NCBI GenBank assembly: GCA_963205185.1
Contig: CAUJHZ010000044.1
Location: 87,640 to 151,639, forward strand
Length of the DNA stretch: 64,000 nucleotides
DNA from: Planctomycetota bacterium
GTDB lineage: Bacteria; Planctomycetota; Phycisphaerae; Phycisphaerales; UBA5793
Direction: 5' to 3'
The position numbers and the translations under genes are program-made. Of this stretch, positions 36,813 through 44,908 are shown piece after piece (position 1 is the stretch's first letter; each line of letters starts with the position of its first letter). Under the pieces are notes generated by a model. That model was not told the origin of the DNA. It did not search any database and saw nothing but the letters and a program-made list of their open reading frames with translations.

Positions 36813-36818
36813 TACAAT
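36813..36818 (+). promoter_or_regulatory. Candidate -10 box for the aldo/keto reductase gene
   Basis: TACAAT 61 bases before the start codon. Confidence 0.3.
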
Positions 36819-36878
36819 GCCGGCAGAGGCGCCCGTCAGGCGCTGCGCACACCCGGCGATCAGTGCAGGAGAGAGGTC

Positions 36879-37907
36879 ATGCAATACCGACGACTCGGAG
36901 CAAGCTGCGGCGTGCGCATCAGCCCGCTGTGCCTGGGCACGATGAACTTCGGCGCCATCACGAGCGAGAAGGACTCGTGGGCCATCATGGACCGCGCTCT
37001 GGCCGAAGGCATCAACTTCTTCGACACGGCCAACGTCTATGGCCGGGCGTTCTGGAGCGCCGAGCACAAGGGCCAGGTCGGCCTGACCGAGACGGTCATC
37101 GGCAACTGGTTTGCGCAGGGCGGCGGCCGGCGGGAGCGCACCGTGCTGGCCACCAAGGTCTACGGCCAGATGCAACTGGCCGACGGCTTCGATCCCGACC
37201 GCGAAGGCGGGCTGAGCGCGCGGCGGATCATTCTCGATTGCGAAGCATCGCTGCGCCGCCTGCAGACCGACTACATCGATCTTTACCAGATGCACCACAT
37301 CGATCGCGCCTGCCCGGTAGAAGAAGTCTTCGAAGCGTTCGATGCGCTCAAGAAGAAGGGCAAGGTGCTCTACATGGGTTCGAGCAACTTCGCCGGCTGG
37401 GACATCGCTCGCTACAACGAGGCCGCCCGGCGACTGGGCACACCCGGGCTCGTGAGCGAGCAGAGCATCTACAGCCTGCGCGTGCGCGCGATCGAAGCCG
37501 AGGTCGTGCCCGCGTGCCGGGAGTATGGCGTGGGCATCATTCCCTGGAGCCCGCTGGGCGGCGGGCTGCTTGGGGGCGTGCTGGGCAAGGATGCAAGCCG
37601 CGATGCCAGCCAGGGCTCGCGCCGCACCGGGCCGCGCATCAACGAAGCGCTGGACAAGTGCCGAGCCCAGGTTGAGCAGTACGAAGCGCTGTGCCGCGAA
37701 CTGGGCGAGTCGCCGGCGAACGTCGCGCTCGCCTGGCTGCTGCACAACCCGGTGGTGACGGCGCCGATCATCGGCCCGCGCACCATGGATCAGTTCACCG
37801 GCTGCCTCCGCGCGATCGAACTCAAACTCGATGAGGCGACACTGCAGCGCCTCGACGGAATCTGGCCCGGCCCCGGCGGCGAAGCGCCAAAGCATTACGC
37901 GTGGTGA
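36879..37907 (+). CDS. Aldo/keto reductase
   Basis: 342 residues; AGGAGAG upstream. NADPH-dependent carbonyl reductase of the TIM-barrel AKR superfamily. Catalytic tetrad positions are visible: FFDTANVYG (Asp and Tyr), LATKVYG (Lys), LYQMHHID (His). Also LCLGTMNFG at the start and IIGPRTMDQ near the end for cofactor binding. It looks like the YghZ/PdxI-type group by length. Substrate unknown; monocistronic. Confidence 0.9.
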   Translation: MQYRRLGASCGVRISPLCLGTMNFGAITSEKDSWAIMDRALAEGINFFDTANVYGRAFWSAEHKGQVGLTETVIGNWFAQGGGRRERTVLATKVYGQMQLADGFDPDREGGLSARRIILDCEASLRRLQTDYIDLYQMHHIDRACPVEEVFEAFDALKKKGKVLYMGSSNFAGWDIARYNEAARRLGTPGLVSEQSIYSLRVRAIEAEVVPACREYGVGIIPWSPLGGGLLGGVLGKDASRDASQGSRRTGPRINEALDKCRAQVEQYEALCRELGESPANVALAWLLHNPVVTAPIIGPRTMDQFTGCLRAIELKLDEATLQRLDGIWPGPGGEAPKHYAW

Positions 37908-37966
37908 CGGGCGCGGCGCGCTGAGAGCAGCGCACGCAGCCGAACGCGGCGTGATTGGATCGGACG

Positions 37967-38464
37967 ATGCGTAAGCGTCTGCGAAACACGATCAAGTGGG
38001 GCGGGACGGCGCTGACTGTGCTGCTGCTGGTCGTGTGGGTGGGGAGTCGGTGGTGGTGGGCGGGCGTTGAGTTCTTGCCGACGGGTGAGTTGTTTGTAAC
38101 CGGCGGCCGGTTTGCGATTGGCTGGCAAGAGCCTTGGTCTATCGTCCCTGAAAATTACTCATGCTGGATGTCGCGCCTGTGGTCGACGCGCTTCGAGTGG
38201 TGGTTCGACGCATGGCCGCAACCCGGGGCAATGGGCCGAACCTTGTTCACGGTAGTCAGCCCTATCTGGGTGATATTCCTGCTCGCGGCTGCTCCCACGC
38301 TCTGGCTCTGGTGGCGCGATCGACGCCGCGCGCCCGGGATGTGTACTCACTGCGGCTACGACCTGCGCGGCGTCGCGCATGAAGTCTGTCCGGAGTGCGG
38401 GGCGCCCCCACCCCAGCCCTCCCCCGCAAAGCCGGAGGAGGGAGTCGATAGTACCGCGCTGTAG
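37967..38464 (+). CDS. Small membrane protein with C-terminal DLRG zinc ribbon (family Z)
   Basis: 165 residues from the ATG at 37967. Layout: basic start MRKRLRNTIKWG, one transmembrane helix, a Trp-rich outer part with IGWQEPWSI, a second helix (VIFLLAAAPTLWLWW), then the ribbon CTHCGYDLRG-(7)-CPECG. The same architecture recurs at 49302-49751 and 50430-50891 in this window. The ribbon should bind zinc on the cytoplasmic side. Function unknown; the family is common in Phycisphaerae-like genomes. Confidence 0.75.
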   Translation: MRKRLRNTIKWGGTALTVLLLVVWVGSRWWWAGVEFLPTGELFVTGGRFAIGWQEPWSIVPENYSCWMSRLWSTRFEWWFDAWPQPGAMGRTLFTVVSPIWVIFLLAAAPTLWLWWRDRRRAPGMCTHCGYDLRGVAHEVCPECGAPPPQPSPAKPEEGVDSTAL

Positions 38465-38473
38465 GATCACCCG

Positions 38474-38653
38474 ATGCGCAACCGTCTGCAAAGCACCATC
38501 AAGTGGGGCGTGCTGCTGCAGATTCGTATGACTAGCGCGCCGCCGGCTCAGCGCTGCAGATTGACAATCTCGCCCTGGGTGGCGACGGACAGGCCGGCAT
38601 CGCGCAGGAGTTGGTTCGCGTCGCTGTCGGAGCGAAGCAGCGCATTCGTGTGA
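38474..38653 (+). pseudogene. Truncated copy of a family Z gene
   Basis: Begins MRNRLQSTIKWGVLLQ, matching the first 12 residues of the gene just upstream, then loses all similarity and runs into the end of the convergent MBL gene. It is the start of a lost tandem duplicate. The frame itself stays open for 59 codons but is not expected to be a functional gene. Confidence 0.6.
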
Positions 38654-39567
38654 TTCAGGTGGATGAACCTGATCTTTGCCCGTTCCGCGGCCGGCAGTGC
38701 GGCGAAGCGCTGCATGCTTTCGAGCACGAACGGGTGTGGAATCTCAGACATGTCCCGGCCGCCGAGTTCTTCACCATCGAAGAACGTGCCGTCGAGAAAG
38801 GCGACATCCACGCGCGCAATCTCATCTTCGATGCGACGATCCCATCGCTCCCACTTGTCGATGTCGGGAATGTAGAGAATCGATCGCGCCGGTCCATCGA
38901 TGCGGAAACCGACGGTTTCCGAGAATTCATCGCGGTGGGGGACGGTGATCGGCGTCACCTTCAGACGGGCGTTGAGGGCGACGGGTTGATCGGCCTGCAG
39001 CGGCCGCAATTCGATGTTGCCCAGCGAGACGAGCTGGCTCCACGGCCCGTTGCGCGTGAGAAACTCCGTCATGCGCGGCATGGCATAGACCGGCATGCCG
39101 CTGCTGCCGCACACTTCGCGGCCGAGATCCTGGAGGCCCGTGTAGTGCCCGATGTGCGCGTGCGTGAGCAGAATGCCATCGAGCAGAGGCTGCGAAGCCT
39201 TCGCCCGCGCATCACTCGATTGCGGCGGCGCGAGGGCATCGAGCATGGCCAGTTGCTCGCCGAAGTCGGGCGTGCAGTCGATGAGCCAGCGCTGGCCGGC
39301 GGACGGATCGACGATGGCCAGACAGGCGACGTAGCGCCGCAACGCCGGTTCCAGCCGCGCCGCCTCGCAGCACGTTCGCCGGCAGGCCGTCTGCGGATAG
39401 CCCGCGTCCTGTGCGACGCCGAGGACCACTACATACGGGGCGTCCGGCGGGCGCTGGGCGCGCGCCCAGGGCAGATGTGCTGAATTGCAGCCAAAGCCGA
39501 GTGCAACACTCACGGCCAGCAGAAGCAGTGCCAGCAGACGCGAATTCATCGGGCATGATATCGGCAT
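38548..39567 (-). CDS. PqqB-like metallo-beta-lactamase-fold lipoprotein
   Basis: 339 residues. The leader ends ALGFGC, a lipobox. The body is a PqqB-type MBL protein: VVLGVAQDAGYPQ, a Cys cluster CRRTCCEAA, LIDCTPDFGEQL, ILLTHAHIGHYTG (metal-binding His), VPHRDEFSETVGF, FIHLNHTNALL. PqqB is cytoplasmic and acts in PQQ synthesis; a lipoprotein homologue without other pqq genes is likely a separate hydrolase. The ATG overlaps the stop of the upstream DUF1697 gene (TAATG), so translation is coupled. An ATG at 39549 is also possible. Confidence 0.75.
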   Translation of the reverse strand: MPISCPMNSRLLALLLLAVSVALGFGCNSAHLPWARAQRPPDAPYVVVLGVAQDAGYPQTACRRTCCEAARLEPALRRYVACLAIVDPSAGQRWLIDCTPDFGEQLAMLDALAPPQSSDARAKASQPLLDGILLTHAHIGHYTGLQDLGREVCGSSGMPVYAMPRMTEFLTRNGPWSQLVSLGNIELRPLQADQPVALNARLKVTPITVPHRDEFSETVGFRIDGPARSILYIPDIDKWERWDRRIEDEIARVDVAFLDGTFFDGEELGGRDMSEIPHPFVLESMQRFAALPAAERAKIRFIHLNHTNALLRSDSDANQLLRDAGLSVATQGEIVNLQR

Positions 39568-40133
39568 TACAGCCCCAGCAGTGCGCCGAGCTTTGTCACC
39601 GTGTTCCAGTTGCGCACGGTGCAGGTGGTGCCCAGCGTCGCGTCGAGATAGGCGCTGGTGAGTCGGGTGCGCGCGATGCCGTTTGGCGTGTGCAGGTAGA
39701 TCTCGCAGCCGCGCACCGAGAACGAATCGCCCGGCGAGCGGTCGGCGTCAAGGCTCGCCACCTGGCCGGCGGTCGGGCGCTCGGCGAGGAAACCCACGTG
39801 CAGCGTCGCCGCGTTCACGCCCGGCCTCGCAAACGGATTGACCTTGATCACTTCGGCCATCTCCTTGCGCGAGCGGATGACGACCACGGGCTCAAAGCCG
39901 AAGTCGCGGCCGATGCACTGCGGAAGTTCCTTCGCCAGCGAGCGCGCCAGATCGGCGCGGGCCGCGAAGAGCACGTTGCCGCTCTGGATGTAGGTCTGCA
40001 CTGCGGCGCAGCCGGCTGCTTCGAAGATCGCCGCCAGCGCCTTCATGGGCACGATGCGTTTGCCGCCGACGTTGATGCCGCGCAGCAGGGCGACGTGTGT
40101 CAACGCTTCGGCGCTCGGGCGGTCGGCGGGCAT
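39567..40133 (-). CDS. DUF1697-family protein
   Basis: 188 residues. THVALLRGINVGGKRIVPMKALAAIFEAAG, TYIQSGNVLF and YLHTPNGIARTRLTSAYLDATLGTTCTVRNWNTVTKL are the standard signature segments of DUF1697, a small soluble family of unknown function. Complete. Coupled by a one-base overlap to the PqqB-like lipoprotein gene. Confidence 0.85.
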   Translation of the reverse strand: MPADRPSAEALTHVALLRGINVGGKRIVPMKALAAIFEAAGCAAVQTYIQSGNVLFAARADLARSLAKELPQCIGRDFGFEPVVVIRSRKEMAEVIKVNPFARPGVNAATLHVGFLAERPTAGQVASLDADRSPGDSFSVRGCEIYLHTPNGIARTRLTSAYLDATLGTTCTVRNWNTVTKLGALLGL

Positions 40134-40326
40134 CGGGCATTCCTGGCAGATCGGAAGTCGAAAAACATAGGCTCCGCGCCGGCGCCAAATCCTCCATCAC
40201 GAGCCGCCACCTCGCCCCGGGCAAATTCCTTGACGACGAAAAGCGTTAAACTGGCAAAGGTGCTCGCGCTGCCTCGCTCGATCCGGCTATGCTCAATCAG
40301 CCGCCCTTCCTTACCTCAGGAATCGA

Positions 40327-40656
40327 ATGAGTACCTATCGAACCGTGGCCGAGCCCTCGGGCCGTTATTCTATTGCGCTCACCGACGAAGAGGGGCGCAT
40401 TCTGCTCAAGAGCGATGGCTATCCGAGTCGCGAGTCTGCGATCCTGGCCATTCACCGCTGCCGCGCCAACGGCCAGTCCCGGGCCAACTACCGCTGCACC
40501 TCCTGCGACGGCAAGTTCTCGTTCTGCCTCATTGACGGCCACGGCCACCGCGTCGCCGACGGCCCGGACCACTTCACCGAGCAGGACCGCGACGCCTGCA
40601 TCGCCCATTGCATCCTCTGCGCTGCCTCCGGAGTTGAAGTGCGTGATGGGGTGTAA
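40327..40656 (+). CDS. YegP/DUF1508-like small protein (family A, copy 1)
   Basis: 109 residues. Two weak repeats of the DUF1508 type: GRYSIALTDEEGRILLKSDGYPSRESAILAIHRCRANG and GKFSFCLIDGHGHRVADGPDHFTEQDRDACIAHC, as in YegP where each repeat is a three-strand-plus-helix unit. It carries six Cys, four more than expected. Paralogues are at 41701 and 44909. Start at ATG 40327 without a strong ribosome site; TATGCT about 50 bases upstream could be its -10. Confidence 0.7.
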   Translation: MSTYRTVAEPSGRYSIALTDEEGRILLKSDGYPSRESAILAIHRCRANGQSRANYRCTSCDGKFSFCLIDGHGHRVADGPDHFTEQDRDACIAHCILCAASGVEVRDGV

Positions 40657-40735
40657 GTGAATCCCTCAGGCCGGCTTTCGCCGCGTCGGCCCTACCATCA
40701 AGTCGGCTGTCCGGATCGGTGAGTCAGGAGGCCCC

Positions 40736-41011
40736 GTGCCCGATGTTGCGATTCACGAGGAGTTTCCGGGTGGCTCGCTGTGCACGGCTCTCGCGGTGAA
40801 GAGCGCCGCCGCTCTTCGCGCGCTGCTGGTCGATCGCGGTCTGCGCGAAGTTCATCTCCACTGCCGCAAGGGCAAGGTCTCGACCATCGTTCGCTCATCG
40901 ACCGTCGCCAATCTCTCCGACGCCGATTTTGCCTGGCTGACAAGCGCCATTGATGGCGATTACCGCTATCTCTGCTGCCGCATGCCTGGCGCTCAGGGCG
41001 GCAGGGCCTGA
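40736..41011 (+). CDS. Unrecognised small protein (family B, copy 1)
   Basis: 91 residues from a GTG with CAGGAG five bases upstream. Opens MPDVAIHEEFPGG; contains LRALLVDRGL, VRSSTVANLSDADFAWLTSAIDGDYRYLCC. The segment LSDADFAWL...GDYRY is shared with the proteins at 41249 and 45614, defining a family I do not recognise. No signal peptide or membrane helix. Follows the family A gene by 79 bases. Confidence 0.65.
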   Translation: MPDVAIHEEFPGGSLCTALAVKSAAALRALLVDRGLREVHLHCRKGKVSTIVRSSTVANLSDADFAWLTSAIDGDYRYLCCRMPGAQGGRA

Positions 41012-41042
41012 GCTGCCCCGGCCAATCCGCCAACTGCTCACG

Positions 41043-41066
41043 GGCGCAGCGGCGGATTGCTGCGCC
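41043..41066 (+). terminator. Hairpin after family B copy 1
   Basis: GGCGCAGC/GCTGCGCC, 8-base loop, 31 bases after the stop. No T run. Confidence 0.4.
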
Positions 41067-41248
41067 GCCACCCGATTCCAGCGCGCCATAATCATTTCGC
41101 GGTCGCCAAGGCGAGCCAGCAACCTTCGTGCGCCCTCTGCGTCTTGAGGATTCGGCCCCGTTCGCCTGCGGCTGGCAGACCTCTGGCCGTCGCAGCCGCG
41201 GGCGCCTTTGGCGCGGGCGCTGCTCGCCCCAGCAGAGGAAGTTCCGTC

Positions 41249-41554
41249 ATGCCCGATGTGCACATCTATGAAGTGTTCGACGGCTCTACGGTCAGTGCGA
41301 ACATCAACGTCGCCAATCTCGAGGAGCTGCGCGTCCACCTTCGCCGGCGCATCAGCGATGACCTCCTCTTCGCGCTCGAAGAGTCCAGCCGTGGCGAGTC
41401 GCGGTTGGAGCGCAAATCCACCACGGCCTCGCTGACAAACGCGGACTTCCACTGGCTGACGACCGCAGCCGAGGGCGCCCGCCGGTGCATCCGCATCGAA
41501 ACCGGAGTGATACCGGCCCCGGCCGCCGAGCCGCCGCCTCAGGCCAGCGGCTGA
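41249..41554 (+). CDS. Unrecognised small protein (family B, copy 2)
   Basis: 101 residues from the ATG at 41249 (AGAGGAA upstream). MPDVHIYEVFDGS, ELRVHLRRRI, RKSTTASLTNADFHWLTTAAEGARRCIRI align with copy 1 along the whole length. A Pro/Ala-rich tail follows. The conserved core has the look of a compact alpha/beta domain; function unknown. Confidence 0.65.
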   Translation: MPDVHIYEVFDGSTVSANINVANLEELRVHLRRRISDDLLFALEESSRGESRLERKSTTASLTNADFHWLTTAAEGARRCIRIETGVIPAPAAEPPPQASG

Positions 41555-41700
41555 GCGGCCGCACATCCACCGCTCGCATCAGGTCGGCATCGCGCCGCAC
41601 TGCCCGGCCGCGCGCGGCTCTCCTTGACGGCATTGCCTCGCCGGTTCTACCATTGCTGCCCGCGGGGCGGTGGTGTCCCCGCCATGGAGGGACTGAGGCT

Positions 41701-42051
41701 GTGGCCGTTTTCCATTTGCGCCGCTCGAGCGACAACCGGTTCTATTTCGTGGCGTATGCGAAGTGGGGTCCGCGGCTGATCCAGAGCGGGCCGTACCCGA
41801 CGCGCGATGCGGCTCAGCGCGCGGTGGAGGCCTGCCGCTCTGTGGCGGCCGATGAGGCGCACTACCACCGGCACGATCCCGGACCCGACAAGCACTACTT
41901 TGACATGACCGACGCCGGCAAAGCCTATCTCGCCACGAGCGACACGTTCAGCGCCGTGCACCGGCGCGATGAAACCATCTCGTACTGCCGCGAGCGCCTG
42001 CCCAAGGCCGGTTTCACCGATGACACGCTGACGCCGGCGCCCGCAGGGTGA
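41701..42051 (+). CDS. YegP/DUF1508-like small protein (family A, copy 2)
   Basis: 116 residues from a GTG at 41701 (GGAGG upstream at 10 bases, GAGG closer). NRFYFVAYAKWGPRLIQSGPYPTRDAAQRAVEACRS is repeat 1; KHYFDMTDAGKAYLATSDTFSAVHRRDETISYCRERL is repeat 2. The repeats are clearer than in copy 1 and support the DUF1508 assignment. Ends 84 bases before a convergent terminator. Confidence 0.65.
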   Translation: MAVFHLRRSSDNRFYFVAYAKWGPRLIQSGPYPTRDAAQRAVEACRSVAADEAHYHRHDPGPDKHYFDMTDAGKAYLATSDTFSAVHRRDETISYCRERLPKAGFTDDTLTPAPAG

Positions 42052-42134
42052 AGCCGGTGCTCGCGCTCCGCACTCTCTGCTCGCCGCGGCCGCGGAGGGC
42101 ATGCGACGGCGGCGGTGGGACGGATACGCCGGAG

Positions 42135-42173
42135 ACAAAAACAGCAGCCCCATCTCTTGCGAGGTGAGGCTGC
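42135..42173 (-). terminator. Intrinsic terminator of the first exported-protein gene
   Basis: Read on the minus strand: GCAGCC-rich stem (42144-42173) followed by TGTTTTTG (42136-42143). Stem is GCAGCCTCACCTC against a partly mismatched arm. Lies 50 bases after the stop of the gene at 42224-43189. Confidence 0.7.
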
Positions 42174-42534
42174 CTGGAATGGATTGAACCCGTCGCTTCA
42201 GAGCGACGTGGAGTGATGAGTGATTACGGAACCTGGACGACGTTGCTGGTCTCGCAGGGGCTGCCTGAGACGACGACCATCTGGACGTATCGGCCGCACG
42301 CGCCGGTGCCGACGCTGCTGCCGACCTGTCCAGCGCCGCTGCCGGTATTGCCCTGGTAGTTGACCTGCAGTCCGCTGCTGCTCAGACCGAGCGTGGTGCC
42401 CGCGCAGGGGCCGCCGGGAATGACGTAGCCTCCGGCGCTGGCGGCCGAGACGATGGCCATGGGTTTGTTGGCGGTGGCGTTGGACCACGCGACGACGACG
42501 CGGCCGGGGCAGTCGCCGCTGATGCTGATGCGCG
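42159..42534 (-). repeat. Duplicated 3' gene end and downstream hairpin, copy 1
   Basis: About 375 bases nearly identical to 43407-43781, covering the last ~100 codons of the exported-protein gene, the stop, the 3' untranslated region and one hairpin arm. Confidence 0.8.
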
Positions 42535-43189
42535 CCCCGCTGCCGCAGCCGGGATCGCCGTAGAGTTTCAGGCAGATCGGCGGCGCTGCGTAACGCGTAT
42601 TGAAGTTGCCGCCGACGATCGAGAACGACTGCATGAGGTTCGCACCGTTCTCGACGTCGCGGTAGATGGCGCTCCAGTGGTCGCCGGTCGCGCGGGCGCC
42701 GAAGTAGTACAGCGTGTTCGCCTCGAGGCAGATCGGATCGACCGACATCTGCACGAAGTGCGGCTGTCCTGAATTGAGCAGGTGGAAGTCCGCGCCCGCG
42801 AGTTCGTTGTTGATATCCGGCGTGCCGGCGTTGTCAGGGAAGATCGAACCGCGGAACGTGTCGGGAGTTCCCGTCACATACCAGCCGTCGGTCGCGATGG
42901 CGCAGAGGGTGTAATCCTCCCTGAGCATGAAGGGCTGATAGACCTCCCAGCCCGACGACGTGCCGACAGTGCGGCCCGTGTTGAAAACGAACGCGTTACC
43001 TGAGTCATAGAACGTGGTGTCGCAGCCCTGAGGCTGCGCATCAGGCGGGAGCGCGAACTGCGCCTGGCGACCGTTGTCGATCGCAATTGTCTCGTCGCCG
43101 GCGAGTTCGGCCGGTGGGGCCGCCAACGCCGCCGCACCCGCAGCCAGCGTTGCACCTGCGGCCAATGCAAAGAATGCCTTCCTTTTCAT
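42224..43189 (-). CDS. Exported protein with duplicated C-terminal domain (copy 1)
   Basis: 321 residues from the ATG at 43189 (AAGGAG, 8-base spacing). Signal peptide MKRKAFFALAAGATLAAG...LAAP. The middle (~residues 40-215) is a beta-rich domain of the choice-of-anchor kind (FMLREDYTLCAIATDGWYVTG, LEANTLYYFGARATGD). The last ~105 residues (ISISGDCPGRVVVAWSN to the end SNVVQVP) are almost the same as in the next gene and have the Cys/Gly-rich pattern seen at the ends of many planctomycete secreted proteins. Function unknown. Confidence 0.75.
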   Translation of the reverse strand: MKRKAFFALAAGATLAAGAAALAAPPAELAGDETIAIDNGRQAQFALPPDAQPQGCDTTFYDSGNAFVFNTGRTVGTSSGWEVYQPFMLREDYTLCAIATDGWYVTGTPDTFRGSIFPDNAGTPDINNELAGADFHLLNSGQPHFVQMSVDPICLEANTLYYFGARATGDHWSAIYRDVENGANLMQSFSIVGGNFNTRYAAPPICLKLYGDPGCGSGARISISGDCPGRVVVAWSNATANKPMAIVSAASAGGYVIPGGPCAGTTLGLSSSGLQVNYQGNTGSGAGQVGSSVGTGACGRYVQMVVVSGSPCETSNVVQVP

Positions 43190-43391
43190 CGCTTCTTCTC
43201 CTTCTGCCATTCTTATGGCAAAACCCCAAGTTGCACCGCGAAACCACGCGCAGCGCGCCCGCAGACTGCTCACGCGAATGCGTGTCGGCAGGCGGCGGAA
43301 CAAGGCCCATCATACCGGAAATCGGGGCTGTTCCGCAAGGGACTTCCGTGTAGTTCTTAGAAAATGCCCGCTCCTTGCCCCCAGAACGTCA

Positions 43392-43421
43392 GCAGCCTCA
43401 CCTCCTGCGAGGTGAGGCTGC
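43392..43421 (-). terminator. Perfect 13-bp hairpin after the second exported-protein gene
   Basis: GCAGCCTCACCTC (43392-43404), CTGC loop, GAGGTGAGGCTGC (43409-43421). Homologous to the terminator at 42144-42173 but without the T run on its exit side. Confidence 0.65.
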
Positions 43422-43781
43422 CTGGAATGGATTGAACCCGTCGCATCAGAGCGACGTGGAGTGATGAGTGATTACGGAACCTGGACGACGTTGCTGGTCT
43501 CGCAGGGGCTGCCTGAGACGACGACCATCTGGACGTATCGGCCGCACGCGCCGGTGCCGACGCTGCTGCCGACCTGTCCGGCGCCGCTGCCGGTATTGCC
43601 CTGATAGTTGACCTGCAGTCCGCTGCTGCTCAGACCCAGCGTGGTTCCCGCGCAGGGGCCGCCGGGGACGACGTATGCGCCGGTGCTGGATGCAGAAGCA
43701 ATGGCCATGGGTTTGTTGGCGGTGGCGTTGGACCACGCGACGACGACGCGGCCGGGGCAGTCGCCGCTGATGCTGATGCGC
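43407..43781 (-). repeat. Duplicated 3' gene end and downstream hairpin, copy 2
   Basis: Partner of 42159-42534; similarity stops abruptly inside the coding region at the start of the shared C-terminal domain. Confidence 0.8.
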
Positions 43782-44449
43782 GGGCCTGCGCCGCCCTGTT
43801 CGCCGGTGACGCGCCAGGCGCCGGCGTTGAGCGTGCCGCGGAACTCCCAGTTGGTGCACTTCCAGGTAGCATTGGGGCGCTCGTTGCCCGGCAGCGTGCT
43901 TTGACGGAGCACGCCCCAGGAGTTGCTCGCGCCGCCGGAGGCGACGATGGAGAGCCAGTAGCTCGCGCCGTTATCGAGGGAGATGCCGGTGGCATCGCAC
44001 TCGAGAAGAGGTGTCGGGCCGGCCTGATTCGGCGGGATGTTCGTGAAGTCCCACGTGCCCAGCGCCGTGCCGGGCTCGCTGCCGCCGGCATCATCCGCGT
44101 GCAGACGGACTTGATACTGATTGACGCCCGTCACGTGCGTGGCGGATACGAGAACCTGGCACAGGGCGTAGTCGCCGTCTGAGGTGAACTTGTGGGCCGG
44201 GCCCCAGCAACCGATCTGCGGCCAGTCGGAGATCGTCCAACCCGTGCCGTAGTTCGGCGGGAAGCTGTCATTGAACGTCTCGTAAATGGCGGGACAGCCC
44301 TGCGGGTACACGGTTTGATCGACACCGCCGACGATGCCCGGAGTCAACGTGCGGCCGTCGTTGGTGGGGACGGGGTCATTGGCAAGTACTGCGGTTCCGG
44401 CCAGCAGCGTCGCGCCGGCAGCCAAAGCCAACATTTCCTTCGCTTTCAT
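43472..44449 (-). CDS. Exported protein with duplicated C-terminal domain (copy 2)
   Basis: 325 residues; AAGGAG seven bases before the ATG. Signal peptide MKAKEMLALAAGATLLAG. The middle domain (GWTISDWPQIGCWGPAHKF, YQVRLHADDAGGSEPGTALG, ASYWLSIVASGGASNSWGV) is a beta-sandwich of the exported planctomycete type, unlike that of the neighbouring gene, while the final ~105 residues are almost identical to it. So the two genes share a tail but differ in their heads. Confidence 0.75.
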   Translation of the reverse strand: MKAKEMLALAAGATLLAGTAVLANDPVPTNDGRTLTPGIVGGVDQTVYPQGCPAIYETFNDSFPPNYGTGWTISDWPQIGCWGPAHKFTSDGDYALCQVLVSATHVTGVNQYQVRLHADDAGGSEPGTALGTWDFTNIPPNQAGPTPLLECDATGISLDNGASYWLSIVASGGASNSWGVLRQSTLPGNERPNATWKCTNWEFRGTLNAGAWRVTGEQGGAGPRISISGDCPGRVVVAWSNATANKPMAIASASSTGAYVVPGGPCAGTTLGLSSSGLQVNYQGNTGSGAGQVGSSVGTGACGRYVQMVVVSGSPCETSNVVQVP

Positions 44450-44908
44450 GTCTCTTCTCCTTCTGCCTGATCAGGCACAGATGTACAGCAGCGCCGTGTA
44501 CCACCACGGCGCTCTCCGCGAGGTCGTTGCGCATCGAATGACGCCCCCTCCCGGAGTAGCCCTCATTTTAACCTACGACAGGCTCGACGGTTGAAAGAAT
44601 TCTCGATTCCGGCAAATTCTCTCCACCATTCGCTCGCTTCGAAGCGCCGGATGGCTCGTCGGGCCGCTTATTGCAGGGAGATGGCTGGGCCGACTTGCCA
44701 TCTGTCCACATTCCCCGTGCCGCGGTCCGCAGGCGCCGCGGCAGACCCCAAGTCCCGCCGGGGAGGTTGAGCGGGCGGGGGTTTTCCACAATTCCGAGTG
44801 AGGATGGGCTTTTTCGGCCGGATGGGGCAAACAGGATGTACAATACAGCCAATTCCTTATGGTGGGATAGGGGACCGTCGGCCACCCACGTCGGCGGGGC
44901 TGCACGAC
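44450..44908. other. Divergent intergenic region
   Basis: About 460 bases, no gene seen. A TACAAT box (44839-44844) is the likely -10 of the family A gene that follows. GCCGCGG...CCGCGGC-type inverted repeats occur near 44720-44740. Confidence 0.4.
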
